64,000 nucleotides of DNA, taken from contig CADCHE010000012.1 in NCBI GenBank assembly GCA_902801205.1, positions 1 to 64,000 on the forward strand, written 5' to 3'. Shown here piece by piece: positions 6,768-14,122 of the stretch. How positions within the stretch are numbered: the first letter of the stretch is position 1; every line of letters starts with the position of its first letter. A program made the translations under genes and the position numbers. Under the pieces are notes generated by a model. It was given only the letters and a program-made list of their open reading frames with translations. It was not told the DNA's origin and did not search any database. Source of the stretch: an uncultured Bacteroidia bacterium (GTDB taxonomy: Bacteria > Bacteroidota > Bacteroidia > Bacteroidales > UBA932).

Positions 6768-8096
6768 CTAATCCTCCTTCAACAGGGACACCAGCGCGTC
6801 TATCTCGGCGCGGGTCCTCCTTTCCGTTGCACAGAAACTCGCATACCCCTCCGGGGTCTCCAGACCGGCGAAAAAGCCGGCGGCACGCCACTTCTCCTGC
6901 AGCGGAGCAAGCGGCACCAGGGGCTGCAGCACGAACTCCTTGAGGAAAGGACGGCCGGGGAACACTTCCGCGAACTTGCCCGAGGCGAGCAGCGCGTCGT
7001 GCAGGCAGTGGGCGGCCGCATAGGAGCGGTCGTTGACCTCCTTCATGCCCTCAGGCCCCATCAGGGACAGATAGACCGTCACATACAAAGCCATCAGGCT
7101 CTCATTGGAGCAGATGTTCGAAGTGGCCTTCTCGCGGCGGATATGCTGTTCGCGCGCCTGAAGCGTCAGGCAGAAGCAGCGCCGGCCCTGCGCGTCGCGG
7201 GTCTCCCCGACGATGCGTCCGGGCAGCTTGCGGACGAAGTCCTTGCGGCAGGCCATGAAGCCCACGTACGGGCCGCCGAAACTGAGCGGAATGCCCAGCG
7301 GCTGACCGTCACCCACGGCGATGTCAGCCCCCCAGCCGGCAGGCGTACGGAGCACGGCCAGGGCGGACGGGTCGCAGTACTGCACCAGCACGGCGCCGGC
7401 CGCATGGACGGCATCGGCGAACCCGGTCAGGTCCTCCACGAGGCCGAAGCGGTTCAGGGACGGGACGATGACCCCGGCCACATCCCCCTTGGCAAGCTCG
7501 TCACGCAATGCGGAAAGGCTGGTCGTACCCGCCTCCAGCGGAAGCTGCGTCACGGGAATGCCTTCGTATCCGGTATAGGTGGACACGACGGAAAGCACCT
7601 GCGGAAGCAGGCCGGCCGAAAGCAGGACCCGGCTCTTCTTCTTCGTGCAGGCGACCGACATCCGCGCAGCCTCTGCAGCGGCCGTCGGGCCGTCGTACAT
7701 CGAGGCGTTGCTGACATCGAGCCCCGTCAGCGCACACACCATGCTCTGGTACTCAAAGATATAACGGAGCGTTCCCTGCGAGATCTCCGCCTGGTAAGGC
7801 GTATAGGCCGTCAGGAACTCGGACCGTGAAGTAAGGTAAGGGACGACGGACGGCGTGTAATGGTCGTAGGCACCCTGGCCCACGAAAACCGTCATGCGCT
7901 CGTCCCGCTGATCCAGACCGGCGAAGAAAGCGCGTACCTCCTCCTCGGACATCGCGTCCGGCAGGTCGTACGCTCCCTTGTAGACGACTTCCGGAGGGAC
8001 ATCGGCGTACAACTCGTCCAGCGAGCCGACACCGGCCTTCTCCAGCATCGCCTTCACGTCTTCCCCGGTATGCGGGAAATAGGAAAACGTGCCCAT
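6768..8096 (-). CDS. gcvPA: Glycine dehydrogenase (decarboxylating) subunit 1
   Basis: The protein has 442 residues, the usual length of GcvPA. It is the PLP-fold partner subunit that forms a heterodimer with GcvPB and lacks the PLP lysine. The family's N-terminal FSYFPHTGEDVKAML, then GAYDHYTPSVVPYLTSR, YTPYQAEISQGTLR and TGLDVSNASMYDGPTA are clear, as is the C-terminal GPEGMKEVNDRSYAAAHCL region. It is preceded by gcvH (7-base gap) and followed by gcvPB. Confidence 0.95.
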   Translation of the reverse strand: MGTFSYFPHTGEDVKAMLEKAGVGSLDELYADVPPEVVYKGAYDLPDAMSEEEVRAFFAGLDQRDERMTVFVGQGAYDHYTPSVVPYLTSRSEFLTAYTPYQAEISQGTLRYIFEYQSMVCALTGLDVSNASMYDGPTAAAEAARMSVACTKKKSRVLLSAGLLPQVLSVVSTYTGYEGIPVTQLPLEAGTTSLSALRDELAKGDVAGVIVPSLNRFGLVEDLTGFADAVHAAGAVLVQYCDPSALAVLRTPAGWGADIAVGDGQPLGIPLSFGGPYVGFMACRKDFVRKLPGRIVGETRDAQGRRCFCLTLQAREQHIRREKATSNICSNESLMALYVTVYLSLMGPEGMKEVNDRSYAAAHCLHDALLASGKFAEVFPGRPFLKEFVLQPLVPLAPLQEKWRAAGFFAGLETPEGYASFCATERRTRAEIDALVSLLKED

Positions 8097-8103
8097 GACT
8101 CCC

Positions 8104-8484
8104 CTACTCCTGGATGAATGCCTTGTAAGCCTCGGCGTCCATCAGCGCGTCCAGCTCGGCGGGATCGCTCATTTCCACCTTGATGATCCAGGTACCGTAC
8201 GGGTCCTCGTTGATTTTCTCGGGGGCATCCTCCAGTTCCGCGTTGCAGGCGACGATCTTGCCGGACACCGGGCTGAGCAGCTCGCTGGAAGCCTTCACGC
8301 TCTCCAGGGCGCCGAATTCCTCACCGGCGACGGCCTCGTCTTCCTCTTCAGGAAGGTCGGCATACGTGATGTCGCCCAGCTCGTGCTGCGCATAATCGGA
8401 AATCCCGACGAGGGCGACGCCGTCCTCGACTTTGACCCATTCATGGTCCTCACTGTAACGGAGGCCCTCAAGTACATTGCTCAT
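8104..8484 (-). CDS. gcvH: Glycine cleavage system H protein
   Basis: The protein has 126 residues from the ATG at 8484 (MSNVLEGLRYSEDHEW); an ATG two codons earlier at 8490 is also possible. The lipoyl attachment site is ESVKASSEL, with the modified Lys at about 64. H protein carries the aminomethyl group between the P, T and L proteins. The gene sits between gcvT and gcvPA. No lipoyl ligase or dihydrolipoyl dehydrogenase (L protein) gene is in the window. Confidence 0.95.
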   Translation of the reverse strand: MSNVLEGLRYSEDHEWVKVEDGVALVGISDYAQHELGDITYADLPEEEDEAVAGEEFGALESVKASSELLSPVSGKIVACNAELEDAPEKINEDPYGTWIIKVEMSDPAELDALMDAEAYKAFIQE

Positions 8485-8505
8485 AATCAAATTGGTATAT
8501 AAGTG

Positions 8506-9609
8506 TTATTTCTTGTAATTCGTCTGATAGAAACGCTTCTTCACCACCGTGCAGGGGAAGACCTTCTTGCGGATCCGGACCATCAGCTTCGACCCCAGGG
8601 CACCGCAGGCGCGGTCCACGAGGGCGAACGCAATGCTCTTGTCCAGGGAGATGGAATGATAGCCCGTCGTGACGACGCCCACCTGGGTACCGTCCTCCAG
8701 TTCCACGGGATAGCCGGCGCGGGGCACCGCCTTGTCTTCCAGCTCCAGGCCCACCAGCTTGCGCGGGGCGCCTTCCGCCTTCTGCGCCACCAGGGCGTCC
8801 TTGCCGATGAATTCGTCTTTGTCCAGCTTGCAAAACATGCCCAGGCCGGCCTCGACCGGGGAAATCTCCGCGCTGAGTTCGTCACCGTACAGGGGCAGGC
8901 CCGCCTCGAAACGCAGGGTGTCGCGGCAGCCCAGGCCGCAGGGAGCGACACCGGCGGCCAGCAGCGCCTCCCAGTACTTAACCGTCTGGGCAGGGGTGGC
9001 ATAGATCTCGAAACCGTCCTCTCCGGTATAACCGGTGCGGCTCACGATGACACGCGCGCCGTCCACCTGGAAATCCCGGAACGTATAGAACGTCAGCGCA
9101 GCCGCTTCACCCAGTCCAAGAACCTCCACGACAGCCTTCTCAGCCTCCGGCCCCTGGACGGCGATCTGTCCCCAGGCCTCGGACGCGTTCTCGACCACGA
9201 CGTCGAATCCCTCCATCTGCGAGAGGATCCACGCATGATCCTTGTCGATATTGGCCGCATTGACCACCAGCAGGTAGCTGTCGGGAGCGAACTCCTTGTA
9301 GACGAGCAGGTCGTCGACCGTTCCGCCGTTGGGATACAGCAGCATCCCGTAGAGGATCTGTCCGGGGACCATCGGACGGATATCATTGGTGAAGATATGG
9401 TTGACGAAACGCTCCGCATCCTTTCCACTGACGAAAATCTCGCCCATGTGGGAGACATCGAAGACGCCGACCTGATGGCGGACGGACTCGTGCTCCTGCA
9501 CGATGGAGGAATACTGGATCGGCATATCGTAACCGGCGAAGGGACTCATCTTGGCGCCGAGCGCCAGATGGCAGGCATGCAGGCAGGTCCGTTTGAGTTG
9601 TTCTTCCAT
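8506..9609 (-). CDS. gcvT: Glycine cleavage system T protein (aminomethyltransferase)
   Basis: The protein has 367 residues, normal for GcvT. It transfers the methylene from aminomethyl-GcvH to tetrahydrofolate and releases ammonia. Visible motifs are FAGYDMPIQY near the N-terminus, VFDVSHMGEIFVSG, LLYPNGGTVDDLLVYK, the folate-site stretch VSRTGYTGEDGFEIY and the C-terminal GYHSISLDKSIAFALV. It begins 12 bases after the stop of the FGE-domain lipoprotein and is the first gcv gene of the operon. No glycine riboswitch is apparent before it; the gap is too short. Confidence 0.95.
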   Translation of the reverse strand: MEEQLKRTCLHACHLALGAKMSPFAGYDMPIQYSSIVQEHESVRHQVGVFDVSHMGEIFVSGKDAERFVNHIFTNDIRPMVPGQILYGMLLYPNGGTVDDLLVYKEFAPDSYLLVVNAANIDKDHAWILSQMEGFDVVVENASEAWGQIAVQGPEAEKAVVEVLGLGEAAALTFYTFRDFQVDGARVIVSRTGYTGEDGFEIYATPAQTVKYWEALLAAGVAPCGLGCRDTLRFEAGLPLYGDELSAEISPVEAGLGMFCKLDKDEFIGKDALVAQKAEGAPRKLVGLELEDKAVPRAGYPVELEDGTQVGVVTTGYHSISLDKSIAFALVDRACGALGSKLMVRIRKKVFPCTVVKKRFYQTNYKK

Positions 9610-9621
9610 GATACGAATGAA

Positions 9622-11058
9622 TTACATACAAAGACGGAAACCGAAGGAACCCTTGACGTTCTGGGCGGGAATCGCCTGGCGGTTGCTGATGCGGCAGGCG
9701 TCCCAGCGGCTCGCGCAGCTGCCGCCGCGCTGGACCCGGTTGTCACCCTCAGCGGCACCGACGGGATTGGTCTGCGCAGCCTCGGAATACTTCCCGTAAC
9801 GGTCGAAGCACCACTCCCAGGCATTGCCGCACATGTCGTACAGACCCAGTTCGTTCGGCCGCTTGGTCGCCACATCCTTCAATTTCATGTTGGCATTGTC
9901 AAGGAAAACCAGGACGGAATACATGTCGTTCGAGCCGCTGAATCCGTAATGGCGGGACAGCAAGCCGCCGCGGGCGGCGAATTCCCACTCCGCCTCGGTC
10001 GGAAGACGGAACTTCCTGCCGGTAAGCGCATTGAGTTTCTCGATAAAGGTCTGGCACATGAACCAGGAGACGTTGCCGACCGGCTTCCGGCCCTCGGTAA
10101 CCTCGTTCGGGTACGGGACGGAACCCATCACGGCGTTCCAGAGTTCCACGGTCACCTCCGTCTCACCGATCGCGAAGTCGTCCAGCGTCACGTCATGCAC
10201 CGGCATCTCATCCTCGGGAACGGAGAACTTCGGGTAGGGTGCGTCGGAATCGGTGAATCCCATCTTGAAGGTACCGCCTTTCACGCGGACCATCTTGAAG
10301 GAGACATTGCCGACTTTGAACACCTCGGGGGTATAGCCTGCGGCCGGGTCGACCGTCTCGCGCTCGAAGGAAGCCCCGTCCAGCGCCGCCAGATAGGCCT
10401 CGGGAAGGACATCCTCGGTAGGCTGCACCAGGCGGAAGCCCAGGTTGCCCTTCTTCGTGCGGTAATCCAGCGGATCCCGAGAGCCCGGCGTGCGGATGAC
10501 CCGCAGGTCCCCCTTGGCAGGGCCGGCAGGATTCACGGTGAGCCCGTTCGTTTCATCACCGAAATCGACGTACGGATCGAGGCACCACTCCTCCAGGGCG
10601 TTCTTCGCCGGCGTGCCCAGGACATTGTAGGCATACTCGAGCTGCGCTTCCGTAGGCAGGAGGAAAACCTTCCCCGTCAGCTTGTTCAGCTTGGTGACGA
10701 ATTTCGCGACATCCTTCATGGTCACGCGGTCCACCGGAGCGGCAGGATTCTGCACCGAAGCGGGATTGCTGCCCATCACGGCCGTCCAGAGTTCCTGCGA
10801 GACCGGCTGCGTGCTGACCACGAAACCGTCCAGCGCCACCTCGTGCGCCAGGCCGCCGGTGACTTTCCGGCGCATATCCGGAGAGACCCCCATGGTATAA
10901 TGCGTGTGCGGGAGCTGCGTCATCTCGAAGGAGACACCCGCCACTTCATATTTCAACTGATAGTCCGGCTTCTCGGGCCGGCGGAAAGGATCGGAGTTGC
11001 ACGATGCCGCCAGGAGGACGGCCGCCAGTGCAAAGGTGGAAAAGACAGATTTGTTCAT
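9622..11058 (-). CDS. Lipoprotein with two FGE-sulfatase (SUMF1-like) domains
   Basis: The protein has 478 residues from the ATG at 11058; an ATG five codons upstream overlaps the preceding stop. The N-terminus is a lipoprotein signal ending in LLAASC. Two FGE/EgtB/PvdO-type domains follow. The first (about 40-230) has PVSQELWTAVMG, LPTEAQLEYAY and NLGFRLV and is shortened. The second (about 265-478) has the full set GGTFKMG, ETEVTVELWNAVMG, LPTEAEWEFAARGG, GLYDMCGNAWEWC, QRGGSC and GSFGFRLC. The spacing of the late Cys pair is not that of the formylglycine-generating enzyme, so that activity is unlikely. It sits between the ureohydrolase-like gene and gcvT. Confidence 0.82.
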   Translation of the reverse strand: MNKSVFSTFALAAVLLAASCNSDPFRRPEKPDYQLKYEVAGVSFEMTQLPHTHYTMGVSPDMRRKVTGGLAHEVALDGFVVSTQPVSQELWTAVMGSNPASVQNPAAPVDRVTMKDVAKFVTKLNKLTGKVFLLPTEAQLEYAYNVLGTPAKNALEEWCLDPYVDFGDETNGLTVNPAGPAKGDLRVIRTPGSRDPLDYRTKKGNLGFRLVQPTEDVLPEAYLAALDGASFERETVDPAAGYTPEVFKVGNVSFKMVRVKGGTFKMGFTDSDAPYPKFSVPEDEMPVHDVTLDDFAIGETEVTVELWNAVMGSVPYPNEVTEGRKPVGNVSWFMCQTFIEKLNALTGRKFRLPTEAEWEFAARGGLLSRHYGFSGSNDMYSVLVFLDNANMKLKDVATKRPNELGLYDMCGNAWEWCFDRYGKYSEAAQTNPVGAAEGDNRVQRGGSCASRWDACRISNRQAIPAQNVKGSFGFRLCM

Positions 11059-11065
11059 CGGTTTT

Positions 11066-11917
11066 TCATTCATTATCTATGGAAAACAAAGATACGATAA
11101 AATCGTCTGAATTCCGCAAGATTTCATCCAAGATTGCAAGAAGCTTTTCATTCGCCACAGCATTGCATTCCCAGGCCTGCGGAGAACCTCCCTTTCCCAG
11201 CGGAAGCTCTCCGCAGACATCGGCACCGATCACGGCACGGCCCTCCCCCACGCAGCGCAGGAAACCGCACAGGCCATCGAGGTCCATCTCCCCCTGCGAC
11301 CAGTCGGTCGCGGCCCAGCGGGAAGAAAGCACATCCTTGTCGATGCTCAGATACAACGGAAGACCGTCCGAAAGGAAGGCCTCGGCTTCACGCCGCTGCA
11401 CTCCGGCCGGAAGACGGCGGTCCAGAAGCAGGACGCGCCCGTCGGTCTCCCCCGCTTCGCCGGCCAGGGCGGGATCCGTCCCGACCACCAGCACCTTCCG
11501 GCAGAACGGATCGCCGGCGAGGATGTCGCGCACCCACCCCCCGCAGCTCATCACGCCCGGGAAGACGGGCGCCTGCATGTCCGGATGGTTGTCCAGCAGG
11601 ACGAGGGCGTACGGGCGTCCGATCCGCGCCGTCCACAGGCGGGTGAGGTAGTGGTAGTCGCCGCTGTCCAGGAAATGCACGGCGTGCAGCGGCAGCGAAG
11701 CGATGCGGCGCGCGATCTCCTCCGCAGCCTCGGCGTCACAATAACAGGATGTCCCCTCGATGCCGCGACAGTCCACAAGCGTCCCCGGAGGCGTCCGCAT
11801 CATGCGGTACACCCCGGAGAAATCGAGGAGGACGCAGCCGCCGGGCACTTCTTTCCTGCAACAAAAAAGGAGGTTGGCCGGCGAACCGGGAGCAACCTCC
11901 TTCAGATGGATATCCAC
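11066..11917 (-). CDS. Arginase/agmatinase-fold (ureohydrolase superfamily) protein
   Basis: The protein has 283 residues, near the family length. The metal-binding motifs of ureohydrolases are visible: GDYHYLT (about 86-92, the usual GGDH site), DNHPDM (about 109-114, DxHxD) and SIDKDVL (about 201-207, SxDxDxxDP, with the Pro lost). A late EL..GKGG stretch replaces the usual E-x(n)-P. The family hydrolyses guanidino compounds (arginine, agmatine, guanidinobutyrate) or formiminoglutamate with two Mn ions. The substrate here is unclear because the N-terminal 60 residues do not match the usual family. It starts 3 bases after the DUF4332 stop. Confidence 0.75.
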   Translation of the reverse strand: MDIHLKEVAPGSPANLLFCCRKEVPGGCVLLDFSGVYRMMRTPPGTLVDCRGIEGTSCYCDAEAAEEIARRIASLPLHAVHFLDSGDYHYLTRLWTARIGRPYALVLLDNHPDMQAPVFPGVMSCGGWVRDILAGDPFCRKVLVVGTDPALAGEAGETDGRVLLLDRRLPAGVQRREAEAFLSDGLPLYLSIDKDVLSSRWAATDWSQGEMDLDGLCGFLRCVGEGRAVIGADVCGELPLGKGGSPQAWECNAVANEKLLAILDEILRNSDDFIVSLFSIDNE

Positions 11918-11920
11918 AGA

Positions 11921-12328
11921 CTAGTAAGTGACGACACCGGGCAGGTTCTTGGCCTGGTCGATCATGTCCTGCAGCATCTTCTCGGTGGGGACCACCTTGG
12001 TGAGATGCTTCTGCTCGTTGACTTCAAGCATCTTGGCGGCCAGGTTGTCAGCGCGGCGCGTGGCGAGTTCCTTCACGGTATCGACGCCGGCAGCCTCGAG
12101 CAGCTCGGAGAACTGCGGGCCGATGCCCTTGATGCGGAAGAGGTCCGCGTGGTTGACCCACGTAAGGATGAGCTTGCCGGAGATCTCCGTGGCAGCCTCG
12201 AGTTCCTTGCGGCCCTTGGCGGTCTTTCCCTTTTCAAGCAGGTCGTCCACCGTGTTGATGCCGGCGGCGATCAGTTTCTGAGCGTACACATCACCAACGC
12301 CCTGAATGTCGATAATTTTGTAAACCAT
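11921..12328 (-). CDS. DUF4332 helix-hairpin-helix protein
   Basis: The protein has 135 residues. Two helix-hairpin-helix units are visible: IDIQGVGDVYAQKLIAAGI (about 6-24) and FRIKGIGPQFSELLEAAGV (about 63-81), each followed by T-V-x-x-L, the DUF4332 pattern. The family resembles the DNA-binding HhH pairs of DNA polymerase and ComEA, but its role is unknown. There is no signal peptide, so it should be cytoplasmic. It is the first gene of the leftward operon, behind a consensus promoter at 12374-12402. Confidence 0.8.
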   Translation of the reverse strand: MVYKIIDIQGVGDVYAQKLIAAGINTVDDLLEKGKTAKGRKELEAATEISGKLILTWVNHADLFRIKGIGPQFSELLEAAGVDTVKELATRRADNLAAKMLEVNEQKHLTKVVPTEKMLQDMIDQAKNLPGVVTY

Positions 12329-12373
12329 ATTCTTTGAAAATTAGAGTGTTATCTTGCAAATTGCAGTTCACCC

Positions 12374-12402
12374 CAAAATTACAAAAAAATTTGGAAATGC
12401 AA
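12374..12402 (-). promoter_or_regulatory. Bacteroidetes-type promoter (TTG-N18-TAATTTTG)
   Basis: On the reverse strand TTG (12402-12400) and TAATTTTG (12381-12374) are separated by 18 bases, close to the TTTG-N19-TAnnTTTG consensus of the primary Bacteroidota sigma factor. It should drive the eight-gene operon from DUF4332 to the Gfo/Idh/MocA gene. Confidence 0.65.
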
Positions 12403-12409
12403 GTATTTG

Positions 12410-12883
12410 TCAGAAAGACTTTACGTAATCGATATCTTTTTTGAGCATCACCTTCGGTTCCATCAGCGACACTTTCTGGAAAAGACGGAAGCGATTGAGG
12501 TTGGAAAGGTACACCTTGTCTTCATGCTTTCCCTTCCGCCACCATTTGTAGAAAGCGACCGGTTCGTTCTCGAACGGGATTTTGGCGAGGATATCGGAGG
12601 AATAGCCCGGGAAGTCGATGGTGACGTTCAAGCCCATCACGCGCTTGTAATACGCCTGGTCCGCCCGGCGCAACTTGCTCATCAAGGGCCCCATGACCTC
12701 GAACTGGTCTACCTGGAGGACCTTTTCGCGGACAATCATGCGGTGGATCCGGACCGGGTCGGCATTGAGCCACGCGCCGACGCGCATGGTCGCCGGCCCG
12801 TTTTCGGTATCCAGCGTCAATGCGTCCATCGAAGTGTAGACTTTTTCAGGATCCAACGGGAAAATCTGATTGTCCTCGGTCAT
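12410..12883 (-). CDS. Hypothetical cytoplasmic protein
   Basis: The protein has 157 residues from the ATG at 12883. The frame extends eight codons further, but the extension runs into the promoter box at 12905-12912, so the internal ATG is preferred. I do not recognise the family. The sequence is charged and compact, with no signal peptide or membrane segment (MTEDNQIFPLDP at the start, DIDYVKSF at the end). It has its own promoter, diverges from the GlsB-like gene, and lies just ahead of the DUF4332 operon in the same direction. Confidence 0.7.
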   Translation of the reverse strand: MTEDNQIFPLDPEKVYTSMDALTLDTENGPATMRVGAWLNADPVRIHRMIVREKVLQVDQFEVMGPLMSKLRRADQAYYKRVMGLNVTIDFPGYSSDILAKIPFENEPVAFYKWWRKGKHEDKVYLSNLNRFRLFQKVSLMEPKVMLKKDIDYVKSF

Positions 12884-12904
12884 TCGAAATATCGGTAAAT
12901 CAGG

Positions 12905-12935
12905 CAAAGATAAGAAAAAATCTCAAACGCAACAA
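12905..12935 (-). promoter_or_regulatory. Bacteroidetes-type promoter (TTG-N20-TATCTTTG)
   Basis: On the reverse strand TTG (12935-12933) is followed after 20 bases by TATCTTTG (12912-12905). The predicted start of transcription is a few bases before the ATG at 12883. Confidence 0.65.
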
Positions 12936-13004
12936 GCTGCAACAGGCATTCGGGCCGGATTTTTTCAAAACCGTAAAGCTTTTCCAGTTTATCTGAAATA
13001 TTGT

Positions 13005-13012
13005 TATCTTTG
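13005..13012 (+). promoter_or_regulatory. Bacteroidetes -7 box (TATCTTTG)
   Basis: TATCTTTG lies 25 bases before the ATG at 13037, with a weak TTTC at about the -33 position (12980-12984). It lies inside the longer reading that would start at 13001, so the later ATG is preferred. Confidence 0.55.
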
Positions 13013-13036
13013 AAGCATAAAGCAATCTTAGACGCT

Positions 13037-14119
13037 ATGGAAGAAATCATCGCACCGGTCGACAGGAACTTGATCGAACAGGAACTCACCCCGGAAAGGA
13101 AACTGGGTGACACCAACAAGGGCGGGAATGAACTCTATGTCATCGACGGACGCAACGCTCCGAACACATTGCGCGAAATCGGCCGTCTGCGTGAAATCGC
13201 CTTCCGCGAAGCGGGCGCCAGTTCCGGCCTCGCTGTCGACCTGGACGAATACGACATGCTGGAAACGCCTTACCAGCAATTGATTGTGTGGGACCCGGAT
13301 GCCAAGGCAATCATCGGCGGCTACCGCTACATCCTCGGCAAGGACATCACGCTCAAGGCCGATGGCCAGCCCCGGATCACCTCCTCGCACCTATACCATT
13401 ATTCCGACGCATTCATCAAGAACTACCTTCCCCACGTCATGGAACTGGGACGCTCGTTCGTCGCCCCCGAATACCAGAGTTCGAAAGCCGGCGCCAAGTC
13501 CCTCTTCACCATGGACAACCTGTGGGACGGGATCGTCAGCGTCACCATGGAACACCCGAGCACGCTGTATTTCATCGGGAAGATGACCATCTATCCCTTG
13601 TACAACCACGTCGCACGCGACCTCATCCTCCGCTTCCTGTCCAAGCATTTCCACGACCCGGACGAACTGGTGCGCCCCTACCACCCCATCGGCTTCGAGA
13701 CCGACCCGATTCTGACGAACCTGATCCTGTGCGAAAGCGACCTCCACAAGGATTACCGCCGCCTGAAGGAAGCCGTCCGGAACCTCGGGACGAACATCCC
13801 GCCGCTCGTCAACTCCTACATCAACCTGTCCTCCACGATGAAGTGTTTCGGGTCCACGGTCAACGACGAACTCGGCAATGCCATCGAGACAGGTATCATG
13901 ATCTGTTTCAACGAGATGTACGAAGACAAGCGCGAACGGCACATCGAGGCATTCATCCGGAAACGGCTCGAGGACATCCGCGAAAAACACCCGCGTTTCT
14001 ACGCATCCGCAGCGGAAAAACTCCGCGAACACATGGAGAAACGCAGGTTGAAATTCTTCCAGAAATTCCAGCGGGAACTCCGCCCCCAGGAGCAGTCCCC
14101 GGAGGTGGAATTCCTTTAG
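13037..14119 (+). CDS. GNAT-fold N-acyltransferase, OlsB/GlsB-like (amino-acid lipid synthesis)
   Basis: The protein has 360 residues from the ATG at 13037. Residues about 40-190 match the hemolysin/OlsB acyltransferase domain: REIGRLREIAFREAG, then GGYRYILGKD and the ELGRSFVAPEYQ stretch that precedes the acyl-ACP site. In Bacteroides a protein of this type (GlsB) acylates glycine to start glycine lipid synthesis, and its partner GlsA is usually nearby. No PlsC-like partner gene is present in the window. It converges with htpG, with 3 bases between the stop codons. The assignment to glycine or ornithine lipid is inferred. Confidence 0.72.
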   Translation: MEEIIAPVDRNLIEQELTPERKLGDTNKGGNELYVIDGRNAPNTLREIGRLREIAFREAGASSGLAVDLDEYDMLETPYQQLIVWDPDAKAIIGGYRYILGKDITLKADGQPRITSSHLYHYSDAFIKNYLPHVMELGRSFVAPEYQSSKAGAKSLFTMDNLWDGIVSVTMEHPSTLYFIGKMTIYPLYNHVARDLILRFLSKHFHDPDELVRPYHPIGFETDPILTNLILCESDLHKDYRRLKEAVRNLGTNIPPLVNSYINLSSTMKCFGSTVNDELGNAIETGIMICFNEMYEDKRERHIEAFIRKRLEDIREKHPRFYASAAEKLREHMEKRRLKFFQKFQRELRPQEQSPEVEFL

Positions 14120-14122
14120 CGG

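Noticed and set aside
8506-9622. Glycine riboswitch in front of the gcv genes
   Set aside because: gcvT starts only 12 bases after the preceding gene, which leaves no room for an aptamer at that place.
9622-11058. True formylglycine-generating enzyme (sulfatase activator)
   Set aside because: The Cys pair of the second domain has a different spacing (six residues between) and no sulfatase gene is present in the window.
5271-11100. Long forward frames over gcvPB, gcvPA, gcvT and the lipoprotein (5271-7829, 8503-11100)
   Set aside because: They are shadows of well-supported reverse-strand genes; rich in Arg/Gly/His with no domain.
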